In this document: one piece after another, positions 44,901 to 56,319 of the stretch
Position numbering within the stretch: position 1 is the first letter of the stretch
Layout: each line of letters starts with the position of its first letter
Source of the DNA: Lumbricus rubellus
Taxonomy: Eukaryota > Annelida > Clitellata > Crassiclitellata > Lumbricidae
Assembly (NCBI GenBank): GCA_945859605.1
Contig: OX243817.1
Location: 24,550,394 to 24,614,393 of the forward strand
DNA: 64,000 nucleotides
Direction: 5' to 3'
Position numbers and translations under genes: made by a program
The notes under the pieces: generated by a model
Databases searched by the model: none
Told to the model about the DNA's origin: nothing
What the model saw: the letters and a program-made list of their open reading frames with translations, nothing else

Positions 44901-47900
44901 CAGCATTGGCATACTTTCATTACAGATTTTTGTTGTTGTTGTTGTTGTGGTGGTTCTTGTTGTTGTTGTTGTTGTTAGTAGTAACAGCAGCTATGGTGTC
45001 TAATGTGCAAGATCTGTAATAGCTGATGGCGATGGTGCACCAATGAGGTCAGGATCCAGATCTTACCTAAATCATAGCAGCGTGCTATGGTATTTCATTT
45101 ATGCTGCGTTAATCTGCAGTCCATTAACACATGTATGCAACTGCCTCCCAACGTCTGTGCTTAAATTGGTCTTCACTATTATTGCAGTAACTGTTGGACT
45201 GATGTGGCATCATCTTCTAAATTATTTGCAGTTTACAGTTATGTGCTCTGTTTTTAGTCATTCTGGTTGTACCTTCTTCAGTTTGTGATACTCTGAATCA
45301 GTTTGGAGGGGAAATTGCCCAAACTCACTTTTAACTTTCATGTGTCTTTGCTGTCATGGTACAGTATTTGTCATAACTGGCATGGTACTGGTACTTGATT
45401 TATTGCAATAGATGTTGTTTAACATAATACTAATTAGTTCCATTGTTTTACTGGAGCTTGGTGTACTTAAGCCAGATATTGGATAATTGTATATATGTTT
45501 TTGTCTTACTTCATTTATGGACAACTTGTGCACTGTACTTTGGTTGTGAGTGGTACTGAATTGATACTGTTCTTGTTCTGCATTTTGTCTGCATGGTTAT
45601 GCATGTAAATACTACTTGATTAGGTAATAGCAAATAGTGAAGTCAGCTGTTCATAAATATTAACTTTTTTCGTCAACTTAAAACCAGCTCTTCAATTTGC
45701 AAAATCTGCAGCTATTGTGAATTTTCTGGGTTTTTTGGGAAAGGTCAAAGGTTTCAAAGATTATTTGGAAAAATCCTGAAATTTTTGCAATAAGTAAATT
45801 ACAGTTTTACATTTTTATTATTGGAATCTTGAGCACTGATAGCGTTTTGATTATAAAATGGAGAAAATATTTCTCTTTGTGAAAATTATAACAACGAAGT
45901 TACCAATTCTTTTCAACTCATGTGTAAATTTTTATCACATTTAGGTATCTTGGAGAACTAATTGTCTTTGAAAAACGTTGAAATATACTGTTTCTGTTTT
46001 TTTGCCCTTTCTGTTTTGTTGCCTTTAAAGTTAGCATAAATTTAATCAAGAGTTTTGAAGAATAATGTGTTGTCATACTTATTTCTTTAACTTTCAAGTA
46101 CGAAGTATTTACAAGTGCAAATACTTCAACATTTTACTAACATTTTACTCGTTTTCAGTGCTGTTTATTTTGTTGTTATTTGTTTTGTTTTATTGTATTT
46201 TATTTATATTTATTATTTTATTTTGTTTGTATTTTGATTGCATATTTGTAACTTGCATTTAAATGTTTGACATTATTTTGTGTTGAGGCATATCTATATG
46301 ATTGATTTTAGTTATTTTAATTTGTTCATAGGTTGGCACATTTTCGTTATAAATCACTTGACTCTGTGAAGATTATGCTTTTTTGTCGTTGCAGTGAACT
46401 CGAATTCAATGACAGTGGAAGAAGGGCTGCAGACCAGTGGGACTCCAGGCAGAGCTCTCCACCACCACCTGGTGATCAAGACTCCAACTACAGTTGGTCA
46501 CGGAGAATGAGTGCGGAGGGAGATCGCCAGCCAATGCAGACAGAGTCGCAGTCCGCTTATGCGAGTAAACAATCGAGAGATGCTGAGAGTCCAGGTGAGT
46601 TTTGTAATGACTGTGCACACAAAAAAGAAATATTAAGACCTGTCAGAGTTGAAAATAAAATGTGGAAATTCCTGTTCATGAGTCAGCCTGGAAAAATGCC
46701 TCTGAAAGCAGAAGAATTCGACTTTTTAAATTGCAAACTCTCTTTTTATTTCAGTTATTCTGTCATGGTTACAACTCCACACGAATCAGATTCTATATGG
46801 TATTACATTGCTAAGATGTTGCATGCATACCATTAACTTACCTTAATATCAATTAGGACTCTAAGGAACATTATTTAGTATCCTGAATGCAGAGAGCTTG
46901 TGTAACTGCTAGAGTCTGGCATCGTGAAATTAAATTGGCACAAGATTAACTGAAATTGGAGGAAAATTGAATGTTGTGCTATATCAGCTTAATTAGAGGA
47001 GCTTATGTAGCCAGGGATCTGTTTTCTAACAATTTATTTTGTAACTAAAATAAATGATAAATGTGTAATTTTAATGTATCACGGATTTTGTGCTTTTATG
47101 TTTTATTGACAGGTTTTTTTGGAGGGGGCTAATTTCATTACTTAAGAAATAATTAGCTTAGGAGTAAATTGGTGAAATGTGGGGAATATCATTCTCTGTA
47201 TGTTGCGTGATTCTGAAACCATCTTACCAATGGCAGAACTAAATGGTTTGAGGATTTTTTATTGTAATCCTGTGCTGTAAATTATTGTTCTCAATAGGAA
47301 TTTCTCATTGCAGTCAAATAATAATTTAAGAGCTGCAAATGCTTGAATTGTTGCAAAATTGACCAGTAATGTTTCTCTCTTTGAGTCTGTGTGTCATCGC
47401 ATTCGGAGATAAACACTGTTTTTGAATTGATGTCCATTTCAGCAAATTGGCGAAGTGAGCAATTCCAGCAGCAGCAGCAGTATTCTAGACAGAACAATGG
47501 TTCTGATGCTGCGTCCGAGGCAGGCAGACCATCCTACCAGAGTCCTGAACAGAAAGCGCGAGATAACGCGCGACCAGACTGGCTACAGTGGAACCCAGCG
47601 AATAATAATAACAGCAGACGAGAGTAAGTTAACCCTTTAATGTCGAGACGGTAGTAAATGGTATGGGAAGTCCTATGCCCTCCAGAATTAAAGGGTTAAG
47701 CCAATGAATCCTATCTCATCTCTTCTCATATGACCAATTTTATGTACCCTATCTTATTGTATACCTTCATTTTGTTTTTTATCACTGTTTTCACTTATGA
47801 AGCAAGTATTATTATGAACTACACAGCGAGATATGAAATTGTGATGAGAGAAGTTTAATGTGTGCCATGTGCGTTTGTTTAATTTTTGAATTATATTTTG

Positions 47901-50900
47901 AGGATAGAAATTGAATTTTGCGTAGATCGGCAAATAGTCGACAACACGATGAGAGCACGGATTCAAGAGGGTCAGCATATGGCCAACGTTACCAAGGTAA
48001 CGGTTCACCCCAGAAGCCATACGCCGACCATGGTTACCAGATGCCAATGTCAACGGAAACAAGTTCGGCCTTCGCGGAGAAACCGTTCCAGTCACCAGGT
48101 CAGTGGGAAGGAAATAATACTGTGCACTTATTCAATGTTTTGTGAGAAATTCAATGGTGCTATATAGTGATTGTCGAGATGACTGAATTAACTAACTGAG
48201 CTAACTAAATAGAATTGATTGAGTTTCGGTATCTTACCAATCGGCGAGTGAAAATAAGTGAGTAGAAATAACCGGATTGTTTCAATAAAGAAAATATTAT
48301 TATTATTTATTTTTTAAATTTATTCTTTATTATTATTTTTAATTATTATTATTATTATTATTATTAAGATGCAGTGAACATTTCTTTGTTAGCCGGCGAA
48401 AGAAGATCCTCGCTATCGAAATTACCGGAGGAGTTTTACACAAAGAGCGATTATTCAGCGTTATCAAAGCAAAAACCTTCGGCCAACCTGCAGCAGCCAG
48501 CCGGTATCAACCAGTAAGACTTCTTACGACAAATATTAAACATATTGAAATCTGATCATTACTGGCTAGTCTAATGCGTGAAAAGTGCTATTTTAAGCTT
48601 TCATTTTTATTTACAATAATCTCAGAATCATGTTTCAATTACACATTAGAGCAGGGCTATAATTAAAGGTATACGGAGCTATACAGCATGTACTCTGCTC
48701 ACAAATGTTTCTGTGTAGTATACGGGAAAAATCACATACAGACAGGCCTGGGCAATTGTATGTGTACTCACCTCTGATTTTGCTAGTACAGCCCTGCATG
48801 GCAGTCAAGATTTGTGTAACTACCTACGATTCTGATTCATGTCAGTAAATAAATAAATAAATTTAGTTTGGTGCTACTTGTAAATCTTGCGGCTTCTGCT
48901 GCTTTTTGCTGCTGCTATACCCAATGAGGTGTATGTTATAATTATATAATATAAGCGCTAGAGAGAGTATGGCCTATCTCCTCTGCATGGAAATGTGAAG
49001 TCACCAACGACCTTATTTATTAACGGAAATCTAGTGACGTCACAAGCCAAGTATGAGAAACCGCCTATGATTGGTCGGTATGAATAAGACAGGTATGTGA
49101 TTGGTCAGTATGAAAAGAGACAGCGACGTAGATTTACAGACGTGATACTCTCTCTAGTCATATATTTATTATAATGCATCTCTATGGCTATACCTTTTCT
49201 TTGTTGCATTTTAGACTGAAGCATTCCGATAGCATGTCAAAGATTATGTCGTTTGGCTACCTCAAGGATGCTGAGAAGGGAGATTCTCATCAGATGGCAG
49301 CTAGTCGATCACAGCCGAGGCTTGACCGCGATTATATCGCCAACACATACACGACAGAATACAAGGAAAAGATGCATGGCACTGGAGATGCCACTAGTAC
49401 AAACTCCGTTAGGTCTCAAAATGGCAGTGTCCCGTCTACTGGAGGATATGTTCCAACTCCTATGTAAGTCGTCCTTGTTTCGTGAATCTCTCAAGTCTGT
49501 TTCTTTTGCCGTGGCTTACCTGGGAGCGCTCCTGAGTATGTTTCTTGAAGGGGTGCTATCTAAGTCCATAGAATGAATGGCTTTGAAATCGTATTTCTGT
49601 ATTGCATTTTCAGCTGGCTCTGAAATCGTATTTCTGTATTGCATTTTCAACTAGCGTTGAAACTGCATTTCCTTGTTGAATTTTTCAGTTGCTTGACAGC
49701 ATGGAATGTGCATAAGTTTATAGTAGACAATTAGACTTGTGGAGTAACTTGATTGCTGATATTTTTTGGTAATACAGCTTCTATGTCATATGAATTATTC
49801 AATACTATTTCAAGGTAAGGGGATAAAAATCAGAACTGTTGGGGTAAGGGGTTCTGAAGCTTGTAAACTAAACGACTATTGTCATGTTTTTATGATATAT
49901 CACTTGTAAGCTTTTCAGCTTTATAAGGTGTTGAACAAGTAAAAGCGAAGTTGGAGTAATCAAACAAGAAGCTTTTGTTTGCTTTTTTCCTCATGTTGTA
50001 TTTTAACTGAATTTGATTTTATTTAATTATCAAATGACAGTCGGTAAATACCTACATGTTTGAATGGCTACAGCTCCGATCCGGGTTACAGAAGACGGAA
50101 GCAGAGCATGGATGACCGACCGGATTTCTTCAAGATTGGAAGGTGAACATTTCTTTCAGAGTTTTATCCGAATGACTTTGCCTTAGAAAATTTGTTTTCA
50201 GAACTTCTAGTTCTCATTATCTATCGCATGTTCTTGGTATCTTCCATGGTCACACTTTAGAATTTCGTTGATTAGCATCTGCTAGAAAGTATGTTGTTTC
50301 TTGGCCGGTGTTCATTCACAGTGGCCTGTCCGTCCCTCTCGAATTCGCCACCTCCTCACATTCGCAACGCTATTAACGAGATTGTCTTTTGCTCTGAACA
50401 GAAAAACTTATCCTGCTCCACTCTATTTATGGCTCTTAATTTTTGCTGGACTTCAATTTGCAATTCTGAACTTTGTAATGAAGGTATTTTCAAATTACAA
50501 TTGTACTGTATACTTGCATACTGTCATTATCTATCTAATTAATAAATAGTTTACTTTTTTTGCCTCTGTGTGATGCTTGCAATATCCTAAATGGGTGTCA
50601 GATTAAACAAGCCATAAATTCTTAGTATGAGGAATTTTTTCCAGCATTTAGTTTTGATGATAATGAACTTTGAACGGTGATTGCTTTATTCACAGCAATG
50701 AACCGCAGAGTGTCCCGAGCTACGGCCTTCGAAAGCCGTCTGCAGAATCAAGACCCGATTTCTTCGGCAGTAGTGAGCGGTAGGTTGACCAGGATCCAAA
50801 TTTACCAAGGCTTTAGATGGCCTTCAGTGGACCACCGGTTCCCAACAATAGGTGACTGAATTAAAGCCTAAAGAACGTGGTTTGTTAGGATCCACGTTTG

Positions 50901-53336
50901 TGGCACATTATTTTGTATTGTCAAAGTAACATCTAAGCATGTTATCACTTTAAGTTCTTCAGTTTAATCACAATGTTGATGTCGGCCTGCACTGCTCCAA
51001 ATCATCTGATCTTCTGAGGGCTGCTTCTCTTGGATTAAATCAGTCTATGTACAATTGTACATGAAAAGTTGTGCATGCTGTTTGTTAGTTATCAAGTTTT
51101 CTTTCTATGTGTTGTTCATTTTTATTTAATTTAAAATTTATTTATTATTATTATTTATTATTATTTTATTGTTATTATTTATTTAAATTTAATTTTTATT
51201 TTAATTGCATTTTACAGCACTCGTGATTTAAGTTGAGTTATTTATTATTATTATTTTATTGTTATTATTTATTTATTTATTTAAATTTTATTTAAATTGA
51301 ATTTTTATTTTTATTGCATTTTACAGCACTTGTGATTTAAGTTGAGTTATTTATTATTATTATTTTATTGTTATTATTTATTTATTTTAATTTTATTTAA
51401 ATTTAATTTTTATTTTAATTGCATTTTACAGCACTCGTGATTTAAGTTGAGTTTGTATTTGTCATTTTATTCATTTCGTTTTACGTTGGTTATCTTCAGT
51501 TGTCTTTCGTTTTCATTTTGTTGCACTGCAGAGGTTCGAGTGCTGCTACTGTAAACTATGGCAAGATTAGACATGATGCAGAAAACAAGCCCGATTTCTT
51601 CAAAATTGGAAGGTAATACAGAACACACCAACACTGCTGCAGTCGAACCAGTATAGATTGAGGCTGGTTTGCATTTTTCAAACTCTCACTAGCATATTTT
51701 ACGGTGACCATTGTGTTTTGCCCCCCGCCCTGCAAAACTACCTGTGGGCACCCATGCAACCATAGGCGTAGGGAACATTTCAGCGTTGGGGGCAAAATGA
51801 GACTTGCCCGAAAAAATTTTGTCATTCGGTCGAAATCTTTTAAGAAAAATTCCCGTTACGTTTGCCCAAAAATTCTGACGAGCTTTTTTAGTCATCCGTC
51901 CGAAATCTTCTGAAATTTCCTGTTACTTTTTGCCCGAAAGGTCTGACGAACTTTTCTTTTGTTCGGGTAAGTCTGATTTTTCGGGCAAGAAGACCCGGAA
52001 AAATAAAAAGTTTAAAAAAATTAAAACTTTTTTTTATTTTTCTGGGTCTGCTTGCCCGAAAAATCAGACTTGCCCGAAATTTGGGGGGCATTTGCCCCTC
52101 TGGACCCCCGTCTCCTACGCCTATGCATGCAACCATCTGCTCCTCAATGCATCGCAACCCCAGTTTTAAATGGCTGGATAGCATATGATGAAAATAAAAT
52201 TTGACCATGGCTACTGACTTTTTGCTTTGTCTGCTCTACCACTGTGCAGTTGTTCTTTTGTTCTTGATCAAGAACTGGGTTTAAAATATTATTGTATGTA
52301 GTTATTCCTTTATGAACTCTTCATGCCGAGTCATTTCTTGTTCACTTTTATCCTGTCCTGAAATTAATCGTAATTGTAATTAACCCTTTAATGCCGGAGG
52401 GTATAGGATTTTCTATACCATTTACTACCATCTCGGCATTAAAGGGTTAAGTCATGGGTACCAGCTTATTATTTTCTCTTTTTCATGCTTTCATTAGCAG
52501 CTGTCCTTTTGGCTATGCATGTTAGATGCACCTTTGACCAATATCTGAAAATTATTCTGTATTGCTGAAATTGGGCCGAGTTGCCACACACACACAGACA
52601 CGTGCACATGCCCACACATAATGTATGTATATATTTAAGTTGATAAATGTAATTTGTGCCAGTGTAAAGGTTACCAACTGTACAGCTTCGATATTTTGAT
52701 GTTTTAGTTTGGACAATTATGCGGAGAGACAAGTTGAAGACAAGAGACCAGATGACGGAGGAATTCTTGACAAATTGAATGGGTCTGTCGTTACAATAAC
52801 CTAGTTTTCGTTCTGCCATCGTTGGAGGTCATGCATCTTTGTAATATTATTATTTCTTAAAAGATGTGTGTTCTACATAAAACTTGAATCAGAGAAAATA
52901 GAGCAGAGACAGCAAAAACCAAAAGCATACTTTTTCTGCTCAAACTGTCATATAAATTGAAACACAATTTTACTTGCTATTCAATTTGCTATATAAATAA
53001 TGGTTCAGTTTTAGCACTCATCACTTCTTCCACATTTTCCATGGTAAGAAATATTTGAAAGTTTGCGAGTAAAAATTATGTACGGTACAAATTCCAAACC
53101 AAGTTGTTTGAAACATCTAAAAAATAAGTTAATAAATGAGGAAAGCCGTTATAGACAAAGTGCACTTTATAAATTTAAACAAGCGAGTTATGCATGATTG
53201 CTGATTTTTCATACCTTGTGTTGCATTGTTTTCTAGCTACCATGGCATTCCACAGAAGTCAAGCTATCGCAGGCGTAAGATGGACATCAATGGTCCAATG
53301 CTTACAATGCCAGTCAAGGCCATCTCAAGGTTCTGA
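38987..53336 (+). CDS. C7orf57-like protein (DUF5524-type N-terminus), 13-14 exons
   Basis: Exons: 38987-39008, 39453-39765, 43040-43290, 44349-44694, 46395-46594, 47443-47623, 47926-48098, 48393-48513, 49215-49463, 50074-50142, 50696-50779, 51532-51612, 52708-52782, 53237-53336. Every junction has AG/GT sites and compatible phase; total 2265 nt, 754 residues. If exon 13 is not spliced it reads on to a stop at 52804 (728 residues). Residues 8-40 (NWFGQI ... LSQIPGLS) and 59-77 (DTDSAYVRLAKQGGRTDLL) match what I recall of vertebrate C7orf57, an uncharacterised protein of about 295 residues. The remainder is Ser/Gln/Asn-rich and probably disordered. Exons 10-12 encode repeats ending PDFFKIG, PDFFGSS and PDFFKIG. 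No signal peptide or membrane segment. Function is unknown; the extension beyond about residue 195 may be lineage-specific. Confidence 0.85.
39900..41372. mobile_element. hAT-type element in intron 2 of the C7orf57-like gene
   Basis: Ends CAGCGGTTCTCAACC and GGTTGAGAACCGCTG, with exact 8-bp duplication ATGTAAAT (39892-39899 and 41373-41380). 1473 bp. The TIRs are of the widespread Charlie-like hAT type. No intact transposase. A 35-bp near-perfect palindrome (ATGTTACGGTGCACAAA, one T, then its complement) lies at about 40918-40952. Confidence 0.92.
41385..41685 (+). repeat. (TTA)n tracts in intron 2
   Basis: Three short TTA/TAT-rich stretches (41388-41425, 41475-41498, 41622-41680). Confidence 0.85.
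42727..42842 (+). repeat. 27-bp tandem repeat, four units
   Basis: Units of TTAATACTGGAAATATATAT plus TGTCATG, the last with extra TA steps. It lies in intron 2 of the C7orf57-like gene. Confidence 0.95.
43286..43460 (+). repeat. 29-bp tandem repeat that copies the exon 3 donor site
   Basis: Six units of ACCTGGTAGGCCTTTGAAG plus CTTTGTGATT. The first unit contains the exon 3/intron 3 boundary (ACCTG|GTAGGC at 43290/43291). The series resumes with one more partial unit at about 43840-43860 after the MITE at 43461-43839. Confidence 0.92.
43461..43839. mobile_element. PIF/Harbinger-like MITE
   Basis: 3-bp duplication TTA (43458-43460 and 43840-43842). Ends GGCCTAAAAAAAAAAATGCT and, opposite, GGCGTAAAAAAAAGTGTTGT, followed in both by GTGTTTCCGGTAAC. 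TTA duplication and GGC-starting ends fit Harbinger. 379 bp, no coding sequence. Confidence 0.75.
44931..44982 (+). repeat. (GTT)n microsatellite
   Basis: TTGTTGTTG runs with GTGGTGGTT interruption in intron 4 of the C7orf57-like gene. Confidence 0.9.
47633..47695. mobile_element. 63-bp hairpin MITE, TTAA-flanked (copy in intron 6)
   Basis: CCCTTTAATGTCGAGACGG ... TCCAGAATTAAAGGG between TTAA at 47629-47632 and 47696-47699, starting only 10 bases after the exon 6 donor. Same family as 29963-30025 and 52384-52446. Confidence 0.85.
51190..51455 (+). repeat. About 107-bp AT-rich tandem repeat, 2.5-3 units
   Basis: Units contain GCATTTTACAGCACTCGTGA, then TTTAAGTTGAGTTATTTATT and a TTATTTAAATTTAATTTTTA stretch. 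It ends about 80 bp before exon 12 of the C7orf57-like gene. Confidence 0.85.
51761..52125. mobile_element. hAT-type MITE in intron 12
   Basis: Ends CATAGGCGTAGGGAA and CTCCTACGCCTATG; exact 8-bp duplication CATGCAAC (51753-51760 and 52126-52133). The inside is built of inverted TTGCCCGAAAAA/TTTTTCGGGCAA units. No coding. Confidence 0.9.
52384..52446. mobile_element. 63-bp hairpin MITE, TTAA-flanked (copy in intron 12)
   Basis: CCCTTTAATGCCGGAGGG ... TCTCGGCATTAAAGGG between TTAA at 52380-52383 and 52447-52450. Opposite orientation to the copies at 29963 and 47633. Confidence 0.88.
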
Positions 53337-54612
53337 TGAACTGTCAGCACAACTTGCTGACCTCCGGCAACGACCTTTGGAGATGCCCAGAACTAAAGCT
53401 TTGTTGTATTCAGTTGAAAACATTTCACTAGGACACCTGCGAGCAAATTGTCAATACCGTGCTCACTTGTTTTCTCACGCCAACATCTGAGTTATGGCAT
53501 CTTCGATTAAAGCCGTGTACTGGTACGTGCTTGAGTAGATTTAATACCTTCAAGCGAGTAGATGGTTTTGTGTCGCAGTATTTCAAATCTATGCGTTTTG
53601 ACCAACAGATTCACAAACTTGTAGTTGTACATTGTGACAGAAATCGCTTGAAAACTTTACTAAAAATACCAAGGTTGAGTATTTTAACGGCCATTTGCTC
53701 TGCCATGCTGTGCTTTCGGTGCCATTTAGCCTATTTATTTAATTATTGTTATTATATTTCACCGTCCCAAATTACAAAATTCAAAGCATTTTCACATTGC
53801 CTAGAGTGCTCTTCCAACACAAATTCTGGTTATATTCTTTACGCTTGTCATTCTCTGTTCTTGCTGCCAGTCGATGTGCCTGGCGTCAAGTAGGACTTAA
53901 TTATAATTGCGCATTAATGCAATAGTTCCGAGTTTGATTACGATGTGATACATTACATCGCAACAAGTCTTTTTATGTCATTTCATCCACATTCAGTTTC
54001 TATTACACCTCGTCATCATCTGTAGTACTAGCTTCTTATTCTATGTTTCCAGATTATTTACTCTTCTCAGACTTATCTTCCACAAATTTTTTCTTCACTT
54101 GTTTATGGCATTTTACATGGTTTCTACTTTCTGCCTTGCTCTAAGTCGCAACACCTTGTTACTACTTAACCTCTCTCATGTCTAATAATTATGGCACATG
54201 ATCTTCAACCATCTTTGGTCCTCACTTCAGGAAGTTCTGTTCCAATTCTGCCTATACTCCCCAGTCCCTGTTCACAAAACTGAAACCTTTCACCGCTGTG
54301 CAAGAGAATACCAGTGCATTGTGGATCTGCAAGCTCCTTGTAAAGTTAGTGCGAGTTTTGGACTGGTTTGATTCCGCAAGGTTGTTACTTATTAGTTTGA
54401 ATCTTATTGGATTGAAAATGTGATAAATGTTGATGAATTTTACACTGTAATTTCCTAAAAATATCAATTTTAGCGATGGACTGCATAGTTACCCAGTCGG
54501 TTTTTGGTACACTCGTTGTTAAAGTTTTAACATGGTTTATCTTTTAACTGTTTAAAAAAAAATTATTTTACATGTTATGCTTGTTGATGAATCAGCTGTT
54601 TAATGTGATCTG
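53337..54612. other. 3' UTR of the C7orf57-like gene and intergenic DNA
   Basis: No repeat boundaries and no convincing exon. The frame at 53459-53893 (plus strand) has no recognisable domain. Confidence 0.4.
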
Positions 54613-54616
54613 TTAA

Positions 54617-55906
54617 CACTTTGACCGCGGTAGAAAAGATTACCAGCACGCGGCAACCCGTTACCGCTATGACGCGTTAGCGGGAGGTAGGCTAATTATA
54701 GGAAATTGTGATAATATTGGATTGCAACGGCAAATAGCATTTATTATCAAATGTCTCAATGAACGAAACTATAATTGTCTACTCTACGGTAGGCCTGTCA
54801 TAACTAATAATTGACAATAGCATGGTAGACCTTGAAGAGCGGCAGAACACAGAGTGGAGGCTTAGAAGCACATGTTCCGCACATGTAACGCGTTTTTTAT
54901 GAATTCCCCGTTTCCTGCAGACAATGCTTTTTGTACATGGAGATTTCTTGTGCTCAGTGGGTGGTAGAATGTCCATATAGGCCTAGCGCTGTCCTGAGAG
55001 CCGTGACTGATCGGACGCTTTATGATTAGCGAATGCTCTGGGGGAACTGAAGTCTCGGCTGGTCTATCCGCCATGGGTATAGGCCAGTGGTTCCCAACCT
55101 TTTTGGACCTTAGGGCCACTTTTTCTAAGTTGGAAGACAAGCGGGCCACTTTTTCATAGTTAAAAACATTAGGGGGCCACAATGCTAAAATTTAATCGAC
55201 TAAAAGCATATAAATTGTTATAATTGAATCAAAATAAAATGTTTTATGTTATTTATAGACGTCAAAATAAAATAATCTGTAATTATAAAATAATTATGTG
55301 TTCTATCCGGACAAAATTGTCATTTTACTCGTATAGTTTGTTGATTCTTGGAGAGATGAGGGCCGTTTTTGAGGCCTGGCGGGCCATTTCTTGAGGCCTG
55401 GCGGGCCACTTTTGGCCCGCGGGCCACGGGTTGGGAACCGCTGGTATAGGCCTATTGATGAGAGAGCGGACGGCAACCGGTCCATCGTAATCCTCCGTCC
55501 CATCGCTATCTCGTGGCACTGTCGCCTAATTCTAAATCACTATCTCGATCGCTATCATTATCAGTAAAAATGTCATCATCTGACAAATCTAATTGCTTGA
55601 GAACACAATCTTTTGTGAATCTTTACGAGTCGCCATTATTGCAACAGCAACAACACACGTGTGTATCACGTGCAGCTCGGAAAAAACAAGGTGTAGTGGC
55701 AACTATAATGGGGAAAAAAATTCAAAAGTATTCACCATATGGCTCTACAAACTATAGTAGTAAGTTACTTACACGCGTCTAAAATTATTGACAGGACGCT
55801 GAAGATGACCCGAATAGTGTATAAACTCCGGTACGTGTATACACGTACCACGCGTCTACATAATACAAAAAAGGTACGTGTATACACGTACCACGCGGTC
55901 AAAGTG
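54617..55906 (-). mobile_element. Degenerate piggyBac transposon
   Basis: Ends CACTTTGACCGCGG and, opposite, CACTTTGACCGCGTGG, each bordered by TTAA (54613-54616 and 55907-55910). On the minus strand, 54976-54779 retains the transposase C-terminal cysteine-rich region (CRKRGIHKKRVTCAE ... VFCRSS), now out of register and without a DDD core. Most of the transposase is lost. A hAT MITE has inserted at 55085-55443. Confidence 0.8.
55085..55443. mobile_element. hAT-type MITE nested in the piggyBac remnant
   Basis: Exact 8-bp duplication GTATAGGC (55077-55084 and 55444-55451), ends CAGTGGTTCCCAACC and GGTTGGGAACCGCTG. The TIR is close to that of the element at 39900-41372. Confidence 0.92.
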
Positions 55907-56097
55907 TTAAAACATAATTGCTTTCTTTAACACTTCAATGATGAGCATGTACTGGAAGTGACTGAGAGACCAATGTTAAACCAGTGCAGCTCCTCATTAA
56001 AGCGTTAAATACAGGTATCTGTGGAACAGTTTCCTTGTTTCCGATATCGTCCTATTTTGACTTAATTTTCCACTGGCAGTGACATTATACACACAAT

Positions 56098-56312
56098 ACG
56101 GGGCGCAGTGGTGTAATGGGCATGTTCGTTGCCTTGCAGCCGGAGGGTTGCAGGTTTGAATTCACCTCAAGCCAACTCGTAAAGACCTTGGGCAAGTCCT
56201 TCACTCCCAATTGCTTAGCACATCGGCGTGAAACTCCGATTCAGTGCCTGCGCTGTAATCGGGAGCGCTTCTGAGTAGCACTTTGAAGGGGCGCTATAAC
56301 AAGTGCACGTGC
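56098..56312 (+). mobile_element. tRNA-derived SINE (copy 3)
   Basis: Head GGGGCGCAGTGGTGTAATGG, weakened B box GGTTTGAATTC, body CCTTGGGCAAGTCCTTCACTC and CGGCGTGAAACTCCG, tail GGGAGCGCTTCTGAGTAGC then CTTTGAAGGGGCGCTATAAC. More diverged than the copies at 6106 and 25278. Confidence 0.88.
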
Positions 56313-56319
56313 AAACAAA

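Noticed and set aside
47391..47442. Upstream in-frame extension of exon 6 with Met codons
   Set aside because: The TTTCAG acceptor at 47437-47442 and phase match to exon 5 place the exon start at 47443.
54862..55182. 106-codon minus-strand frame as a gene
   Set aside because: It crosses the boundary between piggyBac remnant and nested hAT MITE, so it is chimeric.
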